Assembly (NCBI GenBank): GCA_038380795.1
Contig: CM076261.1
Span: 93,704,418 to 93,768,417, forward strand
Direction: 5' to 3'
From: Pyrocephalus nanus
Taxonomy: Eukaryota > Chordata > Aves > Passeriformes > Tyrannidae
Length of the DNA: 64,000 nt
The translations under genes and the position numbers were made by a program. Positions 35,601 through 47,495 of this stretch are shown here, piece after piece (position 1 is the first letter of the stretch; each line of letters begins with the position of its first letter). Below the pieces are notes generated by a model that worked only from the letters and a program-made list of their open reading frames with translations, ran no database searches and was not told where the DNA came from.

Positions 35601-38456
35601 CATTATAAGGAATAGAAACCTAATTCATAGAACTTGACGGACTGCAATTCACCTCGTGTTAAAATAGACTCCTCTTTTCCATTCTCCATGTGTTATTTGG
35701 AGCTCCTCCACACTGATGCTTTTAATTCTGAAACATTACAAACATATATTTATATGTGGTGATTGAAATGAAGAAAAAAATAAAACTGCAGATGTGCCTC
35801 TGGGCTGGGGAGCTGAGCTCTTACTGAACTCAGAAGTGAAGGCAGCTTAAAGAGACTGCTTCTCACAGAGCTCTGACGTGAGATCCCAAATTTGGCAAGA
35901 AGTAGCCCAAAAGCCTGTTGAGATCTTAGTTCTGCAGATCCCCAGCTATGTTACCAGTTCTGGCAAGAAGACATTGTCTCTGGGAGCATCAGGCCTGGCT
36001 GGTTAACAGCAGTGTCCTGCCCAGAGATCACAGAGATCTATTGACTTTCAGCCATGAGTCCTGATGGAAACAACACATTGAGGCATAAGTCAAGGATTTC
36101 TTCCCCTTCCTCTGGATGTTTCATGCCATCTCCTGAACTACAGGAAGCCCTGGAGGATAATGTAGGATCCACATCACCTCTGAGACAGAAACCACCTAAG
36201 TTCAAGTTTGCAGTCTCTGTTTCCTCAATTTTCCTCCAAGAAACACTCAGCGGAAAATTTGCACCTTCCAACTCATCCCATCGCTGCTGGAAATTCATGA
36301 TCCTTCCAACCTAACACATGGTAATTGCCGTTTCACAGGCAAGATTTTTAACTTTCAGCATGATCTCAACATCTTGTCTGTTTTTTTGGGGGGTGTGACT
36401 AAGGCAGCAGAAGACGAGCTGGGAGACGCCGTGTGGAATGATGAGCCCCTCAATCAGGAGTGAACTGGCTCCGTTCTGAGGGCTGTGCTGGTATTTTAGT
36501 AATTGCCTCACCGAGGAGATGGAAGTGAACTTGCAAAGCAAGGATACAAATCACTGATTATCCCTGCAGCACTAGTGGTGGTGGAAGCCCAGGATTTGTG
36601 CTCCCCACCCTCGTGCACAGCACTGCTGTAACCATGGTGTCCGAGTGCCTGCGAGCAGAGCTGGCTCCTCACAGAGCGCCTGCAGCGCCAGCAGACTCAC
36701 CAATTAAAGATTTGTCTTGGGGAGAGGGGATTAAACACTTTTCATTAGCAAATTTAGAGATTCTAAAGCCCTATTATAGACATCTGCCACCCACATTGTG
36801 AGCAGAACAGCTGTACAATGGGAGATTATAAAGCATGAAGATGAAGTGACGTTTTGGAACTTTATTGTCTCTACACTCTCAGCCCTGCAATTCCATGGAA
36901 ACAATTATGTTTAGTATGAAGCATTGCTATTTCCTTCTGGGTGGGTGGGCTATTTGCTCCTTCTCCCCACAGAGGTTAAAAATAACAATGTGTGACTCTT
37001 TGTGCTTTCTTAAGATTACCTCACATTTCCATCACATTCAAAACAAACGAAAAAAATCACATAGAATATTCATAATATTGTGCTATATAAAGCTCAAGAC
37101 ACAGGAGAGAGCAGAATTATTATTATATATTTTCATTATTTAACAATTATCACCATGAGAGTTTCTAGAACAAAATTCTGTGGGAAAATAAAATAAAATA
37201 AACAGCCACCTTCCTTCAAAGTTTGACTCTGCAGTGCTTTAATTCCAATCAGCTATAACAAAACTGATGACAGAAGGGGCTTTCAGCATGTTAATAGCAT
37301 AGCAACGTACTGGGTGCACTTGCAAATCCATTTGCTCCGAGATGCTTTGATCACTTAATGTTTTGTGAAGGCAACACCCAGTATGTGAAACATCTATAAA
37401 AGAAAATCATCTCCCTCTCATTCCTCAGAAATTCTCCATTTGCCCGGAAGAATTTACTGTCATTGAGCACTCCCGAAGCCCAGAGTTTTGCAGGATTAAC
37501 AGGCAGGCACCACCCCTTGTGCAGGAAAACTCAACTTGTTGTTGCAACTACTGTAAAATATTTATTTCCAAACAAGCATTGAGTGTTACAGGCCACCTGG
37601 TGCCAGGGGGTCCAGAACCCAGGTCCCCACACAGTGAGGCTGTTAGTGGACTTCTGCTGTACTAGGGAATAAAACTGTGTCAGGAAACAGTGCTGGGCAC
37701 TGGAATTTGCTGATAAACATTTTTACAATGATCCCTGGTATGGTTTTAGCCCGAGCACTGTCTTTACAATTCCTGGATGCTGATTGGTAGCTGGCACAGC
37801 CCCAAAACCATTCCCAAGGGGCAGTCTGGATGCACCAACTTCAATTCACAGTCTGAAAAGAGTTTAATTGTATAAACGCAGGTCATTGCTGGTCTCAGCA
37901 CTGAAAAATGCTCTCAGCCTCCTTTAATTCACTTGCAGAGATGTTGCCTCATCATAAAAGAAAATGTGGTTACAAGTTTAGATGCAGGCAGGACACGATT
38001 TTAGCTACAGCTCCTGTCACCAGGCTGTGCAAAGTCATTACAGCTGGAACCGGCACAAAGCAGAGGCACAAAACACTCCCCCAGTGACCAGGAGGGGCTG
38101 TAAAGTTCCTGCCTTCTGGCAAAATCCAGTGTTCAGCAATGGATGTTGGAAATGCTCTTCCTTCAGGGGCTCCCTCAGTGCCTGCTGGGAGATAAAAGCC
38201 AAGTGTGGGGCTGTAGGGATTTACAGCGCTAGGATTTACTGCTGGGACACCCAGAGGGGCAACCTGGAGCTCGGGAGAGTGACAAAGCCTTTTCCAGTCT
38301 GTGTTGCCTCCAGGGATGGGATGGTCAGTGATGCAGTGCAGGCACCAGCTGGAGCCTGTACTCACTCTCACAGCCCTGAGGTTTTCCCCAAGAGAAATGA
38401 GCCTCTCAGCCAGGCTTATTAACCTGGGCTCAGCAATGGCAACATGGAGAGAACAC

Positions 38457-38489
<33 letters not shown>

Positions 38490-38776
38490 ACTTGTGTTTG
38501 ACCAGCGAATGTGCAGCAAAGTAAAAATACTCAGTTCTCAAGAAGTGGAATCTTAAATTAGCCCAAAGTAGGACTTTTAGAGAAAAGCTTATGCATTTCA
38601 TTTTAGATGTGGCACACAATGTTCAGTAGGTAGAGAAAGATCTCAGCAGTTCATCCTGTTACTTAAAAGACCAGGTTTTAAAGCGTACTATTCTTAACCT
38701 TCTTTGTTTTTCACTTCTGTAGTGATATATATGGCCAGAAGGCTCCTAATGCTCTTTATTTTTAACAGAGGGAATA
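35601..38776. other. Non-coding stretch
   Basis: No gene supported. The block 37980-38457 is GC-richer, is open on both strands (146 and 133 codons) and ends in an A30 run at 38458-38487 (see findings). Other parts are AT-rich. Confidence 0.45.
38458..38487. repeat. Poly(A) run, 30 bases
   Basis: The longest homopolymer in the window, uninterrupted A30 between GAACACC and GGACTTG. No AATAAA in the preceding 40 bases. Confidence 0.95.
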
Positions 38777-38905
38777 GTAGAATCACAGAATGGTTTGGTT
38801 TGGAAGGTACCCTGAAGGTCACCTCATTACAACCCCCCATGGACAAGGGACATGTCCTGTCACTTCATTCCCTTGTAAAAAGCCCCTCTCCAGTCTTCCA
38901 ATGCA
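38777..38905 (-). mobile_element. CR1 LINE 3' fragment with internal deletion
   Basis: TAGAATCACAGAATGGTTTG through ACAACCCCCCATGGACAAGG, then jumps to TGTCCTGTCACTTCATTCCC and TTGTAAAAAGCCCCTCTCC. In the family these two blocks are separated by about 150 bases, so an internal deletion has occurred. Confidence 0.88.
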
Positions 38906-39744
38906 AATAATCATTACCAATATTACAACTAATCATTAAAAATCAGTCTACATTTGTAAGATACTAAATAAATATATCATCCATATTACATCCTTTGCAA
39001 AGCCTCAAAGCTGGAATGTCTTGATCTCTGGAAATACCTCTTTATTGCTTGTATTAGATCAAGGGTAATACACGTCATCTGACTTTGGGTGTCTAAGTTC
39101 TCGCAGTCAGTATGACTTTATATCTGATCAGAACATGCAGAACTACTCAGGAAATCAGGAAGCTCTCCCTAGTGCCTGCTGACATAGGGAGGAGTCTCCA
39201 CCTGGCTCTAGGACAGTCCGAAGGAGTTTTGTGGATGTTGGTTATGCTGTAGACACCATATGTAGCCCTGTGAGAAACAGGCTCCTAAAAGTCTGCTTAG
39301 ATGGTCAGAGCTGGCTGAGAAAGGTTTTACAGAGACTCATAGAACACTTAATTCAGCACCAACTTGACTTTGCATAATGTGAGAATAACAGACATCAGGG
39401 TGGCCATCTGGGTGCAGTGCTCAGCAAGGCTGTCCCTGGCTGTGCCTGGTGATACACACTCAGGGAAAAAAATGTGTAGAAAGCAAGACATGTTTTGATT
39501 ATAATATTCCTTCCCCGGTATAAACCTCCCAGCTGCTGCTTGGAAATGGCTTGGGGATTTGTTAAGATAGTGATTTCCCTCAGATCAAGGTGTTTAATGG
39601 AGTCTAATGAGCTTGCACTTCCCCATACTTGCTTTTTAGCATCTAGACATGGATGTAAACTGATTATTGTCATCCCAAAGACTCACAGTAACACGTGTTG
39701 TGTCTTCATTTATGGGAGATAGTAACACTGAATGCTGGCTAAGA
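38906..39744. other. Non-coding stretch
   Basis: About 840 bases, nothing recognised. Confidence 0.5.
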
Positions 39745-40128
39745 GGTTTAATGCTGAGGGAATTGGGATTGTTCAGCCTAGAGAAGGCTCTGGGGTGTTA
39801 TTATTGTGGTCTTTCACTACCTGAAGGGGAAGCTAAAAAAAGCTGAAGAGTCACTCAAGTGACAGGAAAAGGGGGAATGACTTTAAGCTGAAGGTGGGTA
39901 GGTTTAGATTAGATATTAGGAAGAAATTCTTCCCTGTGAGGGTGGTGAGGCACTGGAAGAGGTTGACCAGGGCAGCTGTGGCTGTCCCATCCTTGTAAAT
40001 ATCCAAGGCCAAGTTGAATGGGGCTTGGAGCAACCTGGGATAGTGGAAGGTGTCCCTGCCCATGGCAGGGGGGTTGGAACAAGATGATCTTTAAGGTCCT
40101 TTCCAACCCAGACCATTCTATAAGTGCG
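39745..40128 (+). mobile_element. CR1 LINE, ORF2 end and 3' UTR
   Basis: Begins with a frame like GNWDCSA (TTGGGATTGTTCAGCCTAGA) and covers CACTACCTGAAGGGGAAGCT, GGTTTAGATTAGATATTAGG, the GAGGGTGGTGAGGCACTGG block and the terminal CCAGACCATTCTATAAGTG. The final octamer tail has decayed to one unit. Confidence 0.92.
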
Positions 40129-42828
40129 TGATAAGGAGGAGTTCACGTTAGTGAGGGAAGATGGGGTAGATTTGAGGCAATTTGAGGGTTTGCTGGCAAA
40201 CAAAGAGAGACAAATATTCTGCATTTTACCTCTCCTCTGTGTTTCTTCCTGGTCCCCAGAAATTATCTTTCTCCAAAACCCCACTTTCATGTTTGACATC
40301 TCTTTCAGTGCTACCAAGACCTCTTATCAACTGCTCAGTTACTTATAAAACATAAAAATAAGTCAGTTTGTCCAGTCATTTTACCTGGGCAGTTTAATTT
40401 GTTGGTCTTTCACTGAGCTGACTTCTGAAATCAGAAAGGTATGGCCTTGAGTTCCAGGATTATTGACTATGTGGATGGGATTGGAGACAGAGGGAGACAG
40501 GTCACACATAGAGGAATGTTCGCTCTTGCTGTCAGCTTAATTTTGTTGCCTGTGAGTAAAATGTGCTCAATGTCTTCATTGTATTTGCTTCTTACTTTGT
40601 GCAGCAGCATTAAAACCAGTCAATACTTTAGCAAATAGTGGGGAAGGTTTGCAGTCCGTGTAATGAGTACCATTGCCAGCACAAATGGGTTGCATCCTTC
40701 ACTTCGGGAGTTTAAACAGCAGATTACCCTCTGCACTGGGCTGTATTTCAGTTCAAAATTATTATTTGAATTTTACTGACATCAAAGGCCTGGTCAGGGA
40801 CTAGGCCGCCCCTGTGTTGGGGGCTATACAGACAAATAAGGAGAAAAAAATTAGCCTGTGCCAGGAAGATTATTTCCAAATGCAGTTTCACTATTGGAAA
40901 TCATGTTCTCAGTTATTTTCATCCAATCAGAGGATGCAAGCAGTGCCATGTAAACTGCCATGCTAATGAAAATAAATATCTGATTTTATCCCAGCCAGTC
41001 ACACGGGGCTGAGATGTCACTATCAGCAGAACTCTACAGATAGTTCCACCACTGCAGCACATGGAGCATGAAAAGGCTCTGAATTATTTATAACAACTGG
41101 GTCAGCTTCTCAGCAGGAGAAAACTGGCAGAGCTAATTAACTGATATACCCCAACTGATATTGCACTTCGTATTTGAGGAATAACTCCAAATAACAGGGA
41201 CTCACAGAAGTCAGGAGCTGCTCTGCCTGCTCACAGTTTTGCTCTCAAGTTTGCAAGAGGAGCACGTGGCAGGATATAAAGAGCAAGTCGTTCAGGTGGT
41301 TTGTAACCAAAATGTACATGTGCAATTCCATCCTGGAGGAAAATGGGATGAATTCCATTTGCCTTCCTTGCCCCACTACAGAATAAACCTCAAGTGCTGA
41401 AATAAAGGCCATATTTTATAGCAAGTATAGCGCCAGGGTCATTAGCTTTCCCATTCGGCTTCATCAGATGGCTACACAGCAGGATGCATTCCAAATTTAT
41501 CTGATAGCTTGTCAATAAGCAGCTGCCTTTTAATAGCTCTTAACTTCATGGACTTGAGAAACAAAATGCCTCATGCTCACATTAAACCCAGTGGTCCATC
41601 ACAGGGATCTCAGTTTTTCCTGGCATTTGGGGCAGAGAGGAAAATGACCTCTGACTCCAATTCTCGCTGTAATTTTGTGAACACTCATCAGCAGGGAACA
41701 GATAGAGAGACTTGCTGGGCTGGGAACTATTACAGTGAGAGAAAGGGGGTGTGAATCTTGCTGGCTGTAGGTAGGAAGTGACGTAGGAAGGAGTGGGAGC
41801 AGGGTCAGCAGTGGGGACTTCATGTCCCCTCTCTGAGTAGGGACAAGAGGGTAAAGTAATGAGCTTGTCCGAGCTAATTTTAATTAGCTGTCAGGTGATC
41901 TTAGAGCTGCTTCTGCTGGGCCACCTCCTGCATATTCTGGAAATGTTCAAGGGTGATGAAGACTAAGTATTTCAAGGGAGGATGGGAACCTATCCATTGC
42001 ATCCCATGGACAGGAGAGTTTATTCTGCGAGTAGCGCTGGCCTGGGTGGCTGGATTATGACAAGCATCTTGTCAGCTGGAAACTCACGACCAAGGGTCAA
42101 TACTTATGAGATCAAAACACAAAAACTTGGCAGTTTGTTACAAAGGGGTCAAATGGTTGCAGATGAGTGCCAGTACAAGGTGCTCTTGTAAGATGTACTG
42201 CTTGCAGGCACTTCTGAGTATTAAATTGCTTTCCTTTATTGTCCCGCCAGTCTCTGAATTCTTTGAAGACAAGGGCTTCTATCCTTATGCAATAATTAAA
42301 AAAAAAAATCTCTGGATTGAATTTTTCTTCTCATTTTACCCCCAGAATAACCTGAGAGATTTGACAATCTGTCACTAGCACCTACCTCTGTTACTAAAGT
42401 ACTACTTGAATATCAACCAGGAGATCTGAGAGTGAATTCAATATCGCTTCTGTCAAAAGAATTTACATTGCTTTAATAACAAAAAAAAAACCCCAACCCT
42501 ACAAACAGTAAAATTGGATGTAGGAAAATTCTATTTTTAAAATGTAATATTTAAGACAGCCATCCCAAAAGGACCCAAATGGCATTCCTGATTTTTGTTT
42601 TTCATGCTGATTTCAAGGTAAGAGTGTTGGGTGTCAGGAAATACCATGTTAAACTGCTGGGGATCAAGGTGATGACTCCTGTTTCTGGTGTGCTTGGGAG
42701 GAAGAGGGTAGGAAGGGCTGAAAATTGCATTGCTGCCCATTACTGTGCTGTACAGCACCCAGACCACCTGCCTGCCAGTGACTGTTCTTCCAGATTAAAC
42801 ACAAACTGGTTTCCAGTGCCCCAGCTGG
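40129..42828. other. Non-coding stretch
   Basis: 2.7 kb, no gene. Holds the inverted repeat at 41872-41889. Open frames reach only about 90 codons. Confidence 0.5.
41872..41889. repeat. Perfect inverted repeat, 8-bp arms
   Basis: AGCTAATT-TT-AATTAGCT, followed 2 bases later by an E-box core CAGGTG (41892-41897). The TAAT cores on both arms resemble homeodomain binding sites. A regulatory role is inference only. Confidence 0.9.
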
Positions 42829-42938
42829 ACATATCACTCAGTGCTCTGGTCTGGTTGACAAGCCAAAGGTTGAACTCCATGATCTTGCAGGTTTGCACCA
42901 GCCTTAATAAATCTGTGATTCAGTGGTTCTGTGATACG
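42829..42938 (+). mobile_element. CR1 (Y-like) 3' tail, degraded
   Basis: CACTCAGTGCTCTGGTCTGG, TTGACAAGCC, GGTTGAACTCCATGATCTTG and CAGCCTTAATAAATCTGTGA followed by TTCAGTGGTTCTGTGATAC. This is the CR1 form with GTTGGACTTGATGATCTTAAAGG in its 3' UTR. It lies inside a 205-codon open frame (42579-43196), which is therefore at least partly repeat-derived. Confidence 0.8.
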
Positions 42939-44617
42939 CAGTGTCACACCCACAGGTTTGGGAATAACCTACAAGCACCCTCCAAAAAGATACCTCCTGC
43001 TGAAAGGGCAGATTTCTGTTGTTCTCCCCTTCCCACTCCAGTCCTACTGGGCACATGTCAGAGCCTGGGTATGAATCCTGTAATGATGGCAAATGCTGAA
43101 TCCATCGACTCAGAACAGTCTCTGCTGGACTTCACTGCTTTGAGACCAGGCTGGTGTGAAGTACAGGGAGAAGAGCTTGGGTTTATCCCTGAATAGTCAG
43201 GCCCCTCTAAGGCAGCTGTGTGGATTTCTTTTGGGATGTGTTTTCCTTGCACATGCCCAGCTGAAGAGCAAATTTACATCCTTGTGTCTGCAGCATCTTG
43301 AATGCCTTGATGATGCTTCATAGGCACAGAGGGACAGGAAAACAAAGTAAGGGTGATAAAAGGATGAAAAAGAATTATTAGTTTCATCTAAATCATTCTC
43401 CTGTTTGTGTTTTGAGTAAGTTCCAAACTATTTGCATCACTCATAGTTTAAATTACTCCAGTGACCGGTCTCTTACTTTTTCCACAGGGTGTGTCTAGAA
43501 TAGAGTGAAATGGAATGGAGTAGAACAGAATAGAATTTTGTGCTGCAAAGCTGAGCTTTTTGGCACCTAAAAGAACAAAGAAGTATGTGATTATTCCTTT
43601 TGTTCCCCCTATATCTTCACCTAAGATTATACAGTTTCTGGTTTTCTTCTGAGCTGTCCTTCACTCCAATTTCATTCTACTTACACTGTGAACTTTTATC
43701 ACCCCTTTCAACTGACACTGAATAGTTTTTAGCTGAGGGCATAAACTTATTCTTATCTAGGGATTTATTTATGGCTGTATTTTTTACCTTCCAAAGCATC
43801 AGTAAATAAAACTCAATTAAGCTTCAAAACAAACTCTGCTGTCTCCCTGCTTTGCTCAGCTCTCTCTTTTCACTCCTTGTGACTCACCCAGAGACAACCA
43901 GAATTCTCATCTGCTGTCACCAGGGTTAATTTAGCCTTTAATTCTGATGGACTCTGATGAAATAAGAAGCATATTAAGTAAGTGGCACTGACCGAAGTGC
44001 AACCATTGCAATTATTAACTGCAATTAACACCATGTCCTCCCCTATTGGGAGGGTGAAACCCAAGCCAGGTTCCAGATGCCCACAGTGAAATGGGGCTGG
44101 AATCCCTCTTTGCTTGAAATCAAGTTCATGACTCTTTCAGCTGAACTGGTTGGAGGAAATTAAACACACTCATTAAATTTCCATGTAGAAGGGGGTGCTG
44201 ACCATGTTTTTTTCCTCTACATTGTGACACAGTCTACACAGGGAGGCATCATTGAGCTGTAGAGTGGAGCTCTTACAAGGCCCTGCCAAAGGGAAAAGGA
44301 TCATGTCAATATTTATTAGACTTTCCAGCAGCTTGTTAAGTCAGTAAGGGAGCTGAATCCCAAACAAACTCCAATTAGATTTAGTTTCAAAATGAAGGCT
44401 CCTTCCTAAACTATCCAACAGGGAAATGCCACTGGCACTGCTATGGGCTTCTTTCTTAGCTCTTTCTTAACTCTTTATAACTGTCATTACCCCCTTAGTC
44501 AAGGTTTGGATGGTGCTGGTAAAAGGAGCATTGCTATGCAGAGACTTATAGTACAAGTCACATATAAAGTGTTTGTTAAAGAAACCCCTATATCTACATG
44601 ATTTTGGCATTGAAAAT
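42939..44617. other. Non-coding stretch
   Basis: No gene. Includes the imperfect pentamer repeat at 43497-43538. Confidence 0.5.
43497..43538. repeat. Imperfect (GAATA/GAATG)n repeat
   Basis: AGAATAGAGTGAAATGGAAT then GGAGTAGAACAGAATAGAAT: diverged pentamer units. Confidence 0.8.
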
Positions 44618-44864
44618 GAGCTGAAATAGGGTAGATTTAGATTAGGTATTAGGAACAAATTCTTCCTGTGAGGGTGGTGAGGTCCGGGCACAGGTTGCCC
44701 AGAGAAGCTGTAGATGCCCCATCCCTGGAAGTGTCCAAGGCCAAGTTGAATGGGGCTTGGAGCAACCTGGGATAGTGGAAGGTGTCCCTACCCTTGGTAG
44801 AGGGGGTGGAATGAGATGATCTTGAAGCTCCCTTCCGAGCCAAGCTGTTCTATGATTCTATGAA
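44618..44864 (+). mobile_element. CR1 LINE 3' end fragment
   Basis: GTAGATTTAGATTAGGTATT, GGAACAAATTCTTCCTGTGA, CAGAGAAGCTGTAGATGCCC and a well-kept tail TTCTATGATTCTATGA at 44849-44864. About 245 bases. Confidence 0.94.
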
Positions 44865-47166
44865 AATCTGTTCTCCCCAAGAGGAGAGTAAATTGCAGCA
44901 CAAACTGGGACAGGTGCCATAGTTGCAAAGATCCTCCCAGCATCATCTTCAGATGGAGTGAATGAGAGTCCAGGTAACAAAAATGCCTCTACTTTTGAGG
45001 CAACTTCAGTGCAATCCATAACAACTCAACGAGATTTCTTTTCCTGGTCTTGTGAGGGGCAAAGCCGCTGTCCTGGAGGTGTGTTATTGCTTGCATGAGG
45101 AAAGAGCACAGCAGTCTTGCAGGAATAAACTGTTATGAGACACCTGCTTTCTGGAGCACTGAGGAGATTTGATGTGAGGTGTTTTAAGCTCCTCTTCTCA
45201 CCTTGCAGCTGAGGTGGGACGAGGATCACAACCCAAACTCATTTTCTTTGGGGACCACTGTGGATTAATTGCAAAGGAAACAGTTGTGGGAGAGAGAAGA
45301 GGGAGATCAAAGCAGCAAGACCCTGCTTCTCTGAGAGTTACCCCCAGGTTACTTTAGGGGGAAAAGCTCCCCCTTGGCTGAATCACTCTTCTTCTGTGTC
45401 CTAGAGAGACAACCTGGGCTGCCCTGGGGAAAATAATAAAAATAAAATAAATCAGACCAGCAGTTGTATCCTTTAGTCCTGTTGATCTTATCACTAAAAC
45501 CTCATTATGTGCACATCAATAGTCAAAAATACTCCAATGAGAATTTCATGACTCACTGCCTAAAAGATCCTCTTTTCGTCAAAACTGCCCAGGTTTTGTG
45601 CCCCTATCTGTTCTGTTCCCTTGAAGGTTTAACCCTAAGTCACTTTTGCAAGTAGAATTTTGCCAGCTCAGCCATGTGACCTTGCTCTGCAGACTGAAGA
45701 GCCCTCGTGTTCCCACAATGGGCACTCCAGTCTCTTACACTAAATACAAAGCAAGGATCTATATTCCAACTCCTCTTTCTTGGCCTTCCATTTACATTAG
45801 TGTATCAAAACCACCACTCCAGTAAAGAGGAAAATCTATATTTCTTTTTTGAATGCCCCCGTTTTTGCAATTTGAGACAGTTTTACTTTACTCCAGGAGC
45901 AGATATTTAAAACCAGATTGAAAACCATTTATTTGAAGTGTGCTTGTCGAGATTGGTTTATTTTGTTCCCTTTCTGGGAGCACAAATAGAGACTATAAAC
46001 CACCTGGAAAGAAGATTTCTATTGACAGGTTCATTTAGCAGTCCTTTTGCAAATCCACTTCTTTTACAAATCAGGTAATGTTCTTTCATGAAGTCTTCAG
46101 TGGATATGTTTGAAATCCTAGATGTGTAAATAAACAAATCAGGAATCTTTATCTCCTCGTGCCCTTCATATTTTCCCTTTTTACCTCTGACCTTTTCTTG
46201 CCTACACATGTGATTACTGAAAAAAACATATTTAAGCACATTATTTTCTCAGCAATAGTAAGGTTATTACTTTAAGAGGAAATTTCTACATAATGTTGTG
46301 TTCACAGCAAAAAAAGTTACTGCTCCTCCTTCCCCTTTGGATGGTGATTTGTGAAGAGAGATGAATAGGGAAAAGTAATTTGATATAAGTCCTCCTGGAA
46401 GGGAAAAAAAAAGAAAAAGCCCTGTGATCTGGGCACCAATCTAGTAAATCTGAATTCAATTTAGCAGTCCGAGCTATCGCCTGTGGGAAGCATCAGGTTG
46501 AATTTTAGCTGCTCGATGGAATGAAAAGCCAGATTACCTTCTCTCTAAGGTTATTTTAGCCTAAGTTAAGACTTATTCCCACTCCTGATAGCATTCAGGA
46601 CCTGTGAAAATTCATCTCTGGCATGGCAAAACAGAAGATAGCAAATAACAGAGCTTTGCCAGCTTCTCTCTGGGGCCTAATCATTTTCCCCACTATCATC
46701 TCCTACTTTCGGTACATTTATTTCCTCTCCAGGATTTTTGTCCTACCTTTCACTGATGATTTCCCTGAAATATTAGAGAGCCTGGTAAACTCTCTTTCAT
46801 CCTCAGTCTGCATCCCCTGCATTCTCAAGGGCTTGAGATGGTCTGACAACAACCCTCAGAGCACTGACACAACTCAACATGAGTAATTGGAAAGTTGGCT
46901 GAGGTCTGGATGAGTCAATATATTACTACAAGATAAACTCAAGGTACTGAGATGAAGCAAAACCTGGAACAGAGGAACAGCAGAAGAGATAATGAGGAAA
47001 GCAGCTGAACTGCAAAACTCCTGAAGCTCCCAGAACTAAAACAGTGAAACTGCACAGAATTGTGGCCTCCTACTTAACCAAATTACAAATTTGAAAAAAA
47101 ACCAAACCCACAAGCATTGAAACCTACCCAAAACATGGCTTTTTTTTCCCCAGTTGATGCTGGGGA
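44865..47166. other. Non-coding stretch
   Basis: 2.3 kb without recognised gene or interspersed repeat. The minus-strand open frame 45958-46239 (93 codons) and plus-strand frame 46623-46886 (87 codons) have no recognisable family. Confidence 0.5.
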
Positions 47167-47495
47167 TTCACAGAATGGTTTGAGTTGAGAAAGACCTTAA
47201 AGGTCATCCAGTTCCAACCCTCCTGCCATGGGCAGGGACACCTTTACTAGACCAGGTTGGTCCAAGCCCCGTCCAACCTGGGCTTGGAAACTTCCAGGGA
47301 TGGGGCATTCCCTGGGCAGCTTGTTGCAATGTCTCAACACCCTCACACTAAAGAATTTCTCCTTAATATCTACTTTAAACCTGCCCTCTTTCAGCTTAAA
47401 GCCACTCCCCCTTGTCCTATCACTCCATGACCTTGTAAGAAGTGCCTCTGCAGTGTTTCAGGCCTCCTCCAAGTACTGAAGGCTTTTAATCAGGC
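47167..47495 (-). mobile_element. CR1 LINE 3' copy
   Basis: Tail ATTCACAGAATGGTTTGAG then CCTGCCATGGGCAGGGACAC, CTTCCAGGGATGGGGC, ACTAAAGAATTTCTCCTTAA, TTAAAGCCACTCCCCCTTGT and CCTATCACTCCATGACC. Ends in the region antisense to the ..YLKG segment. About 330 bases. Confidence 0.93.

Noticed and set aside
42579..43196. 205-codon plus-strand open frame
   Set aside because: No recognised domain, and its middle (42829-42938) is a CR1 3' remnant. Probably a chance frame through repeat and single-copy sequence.
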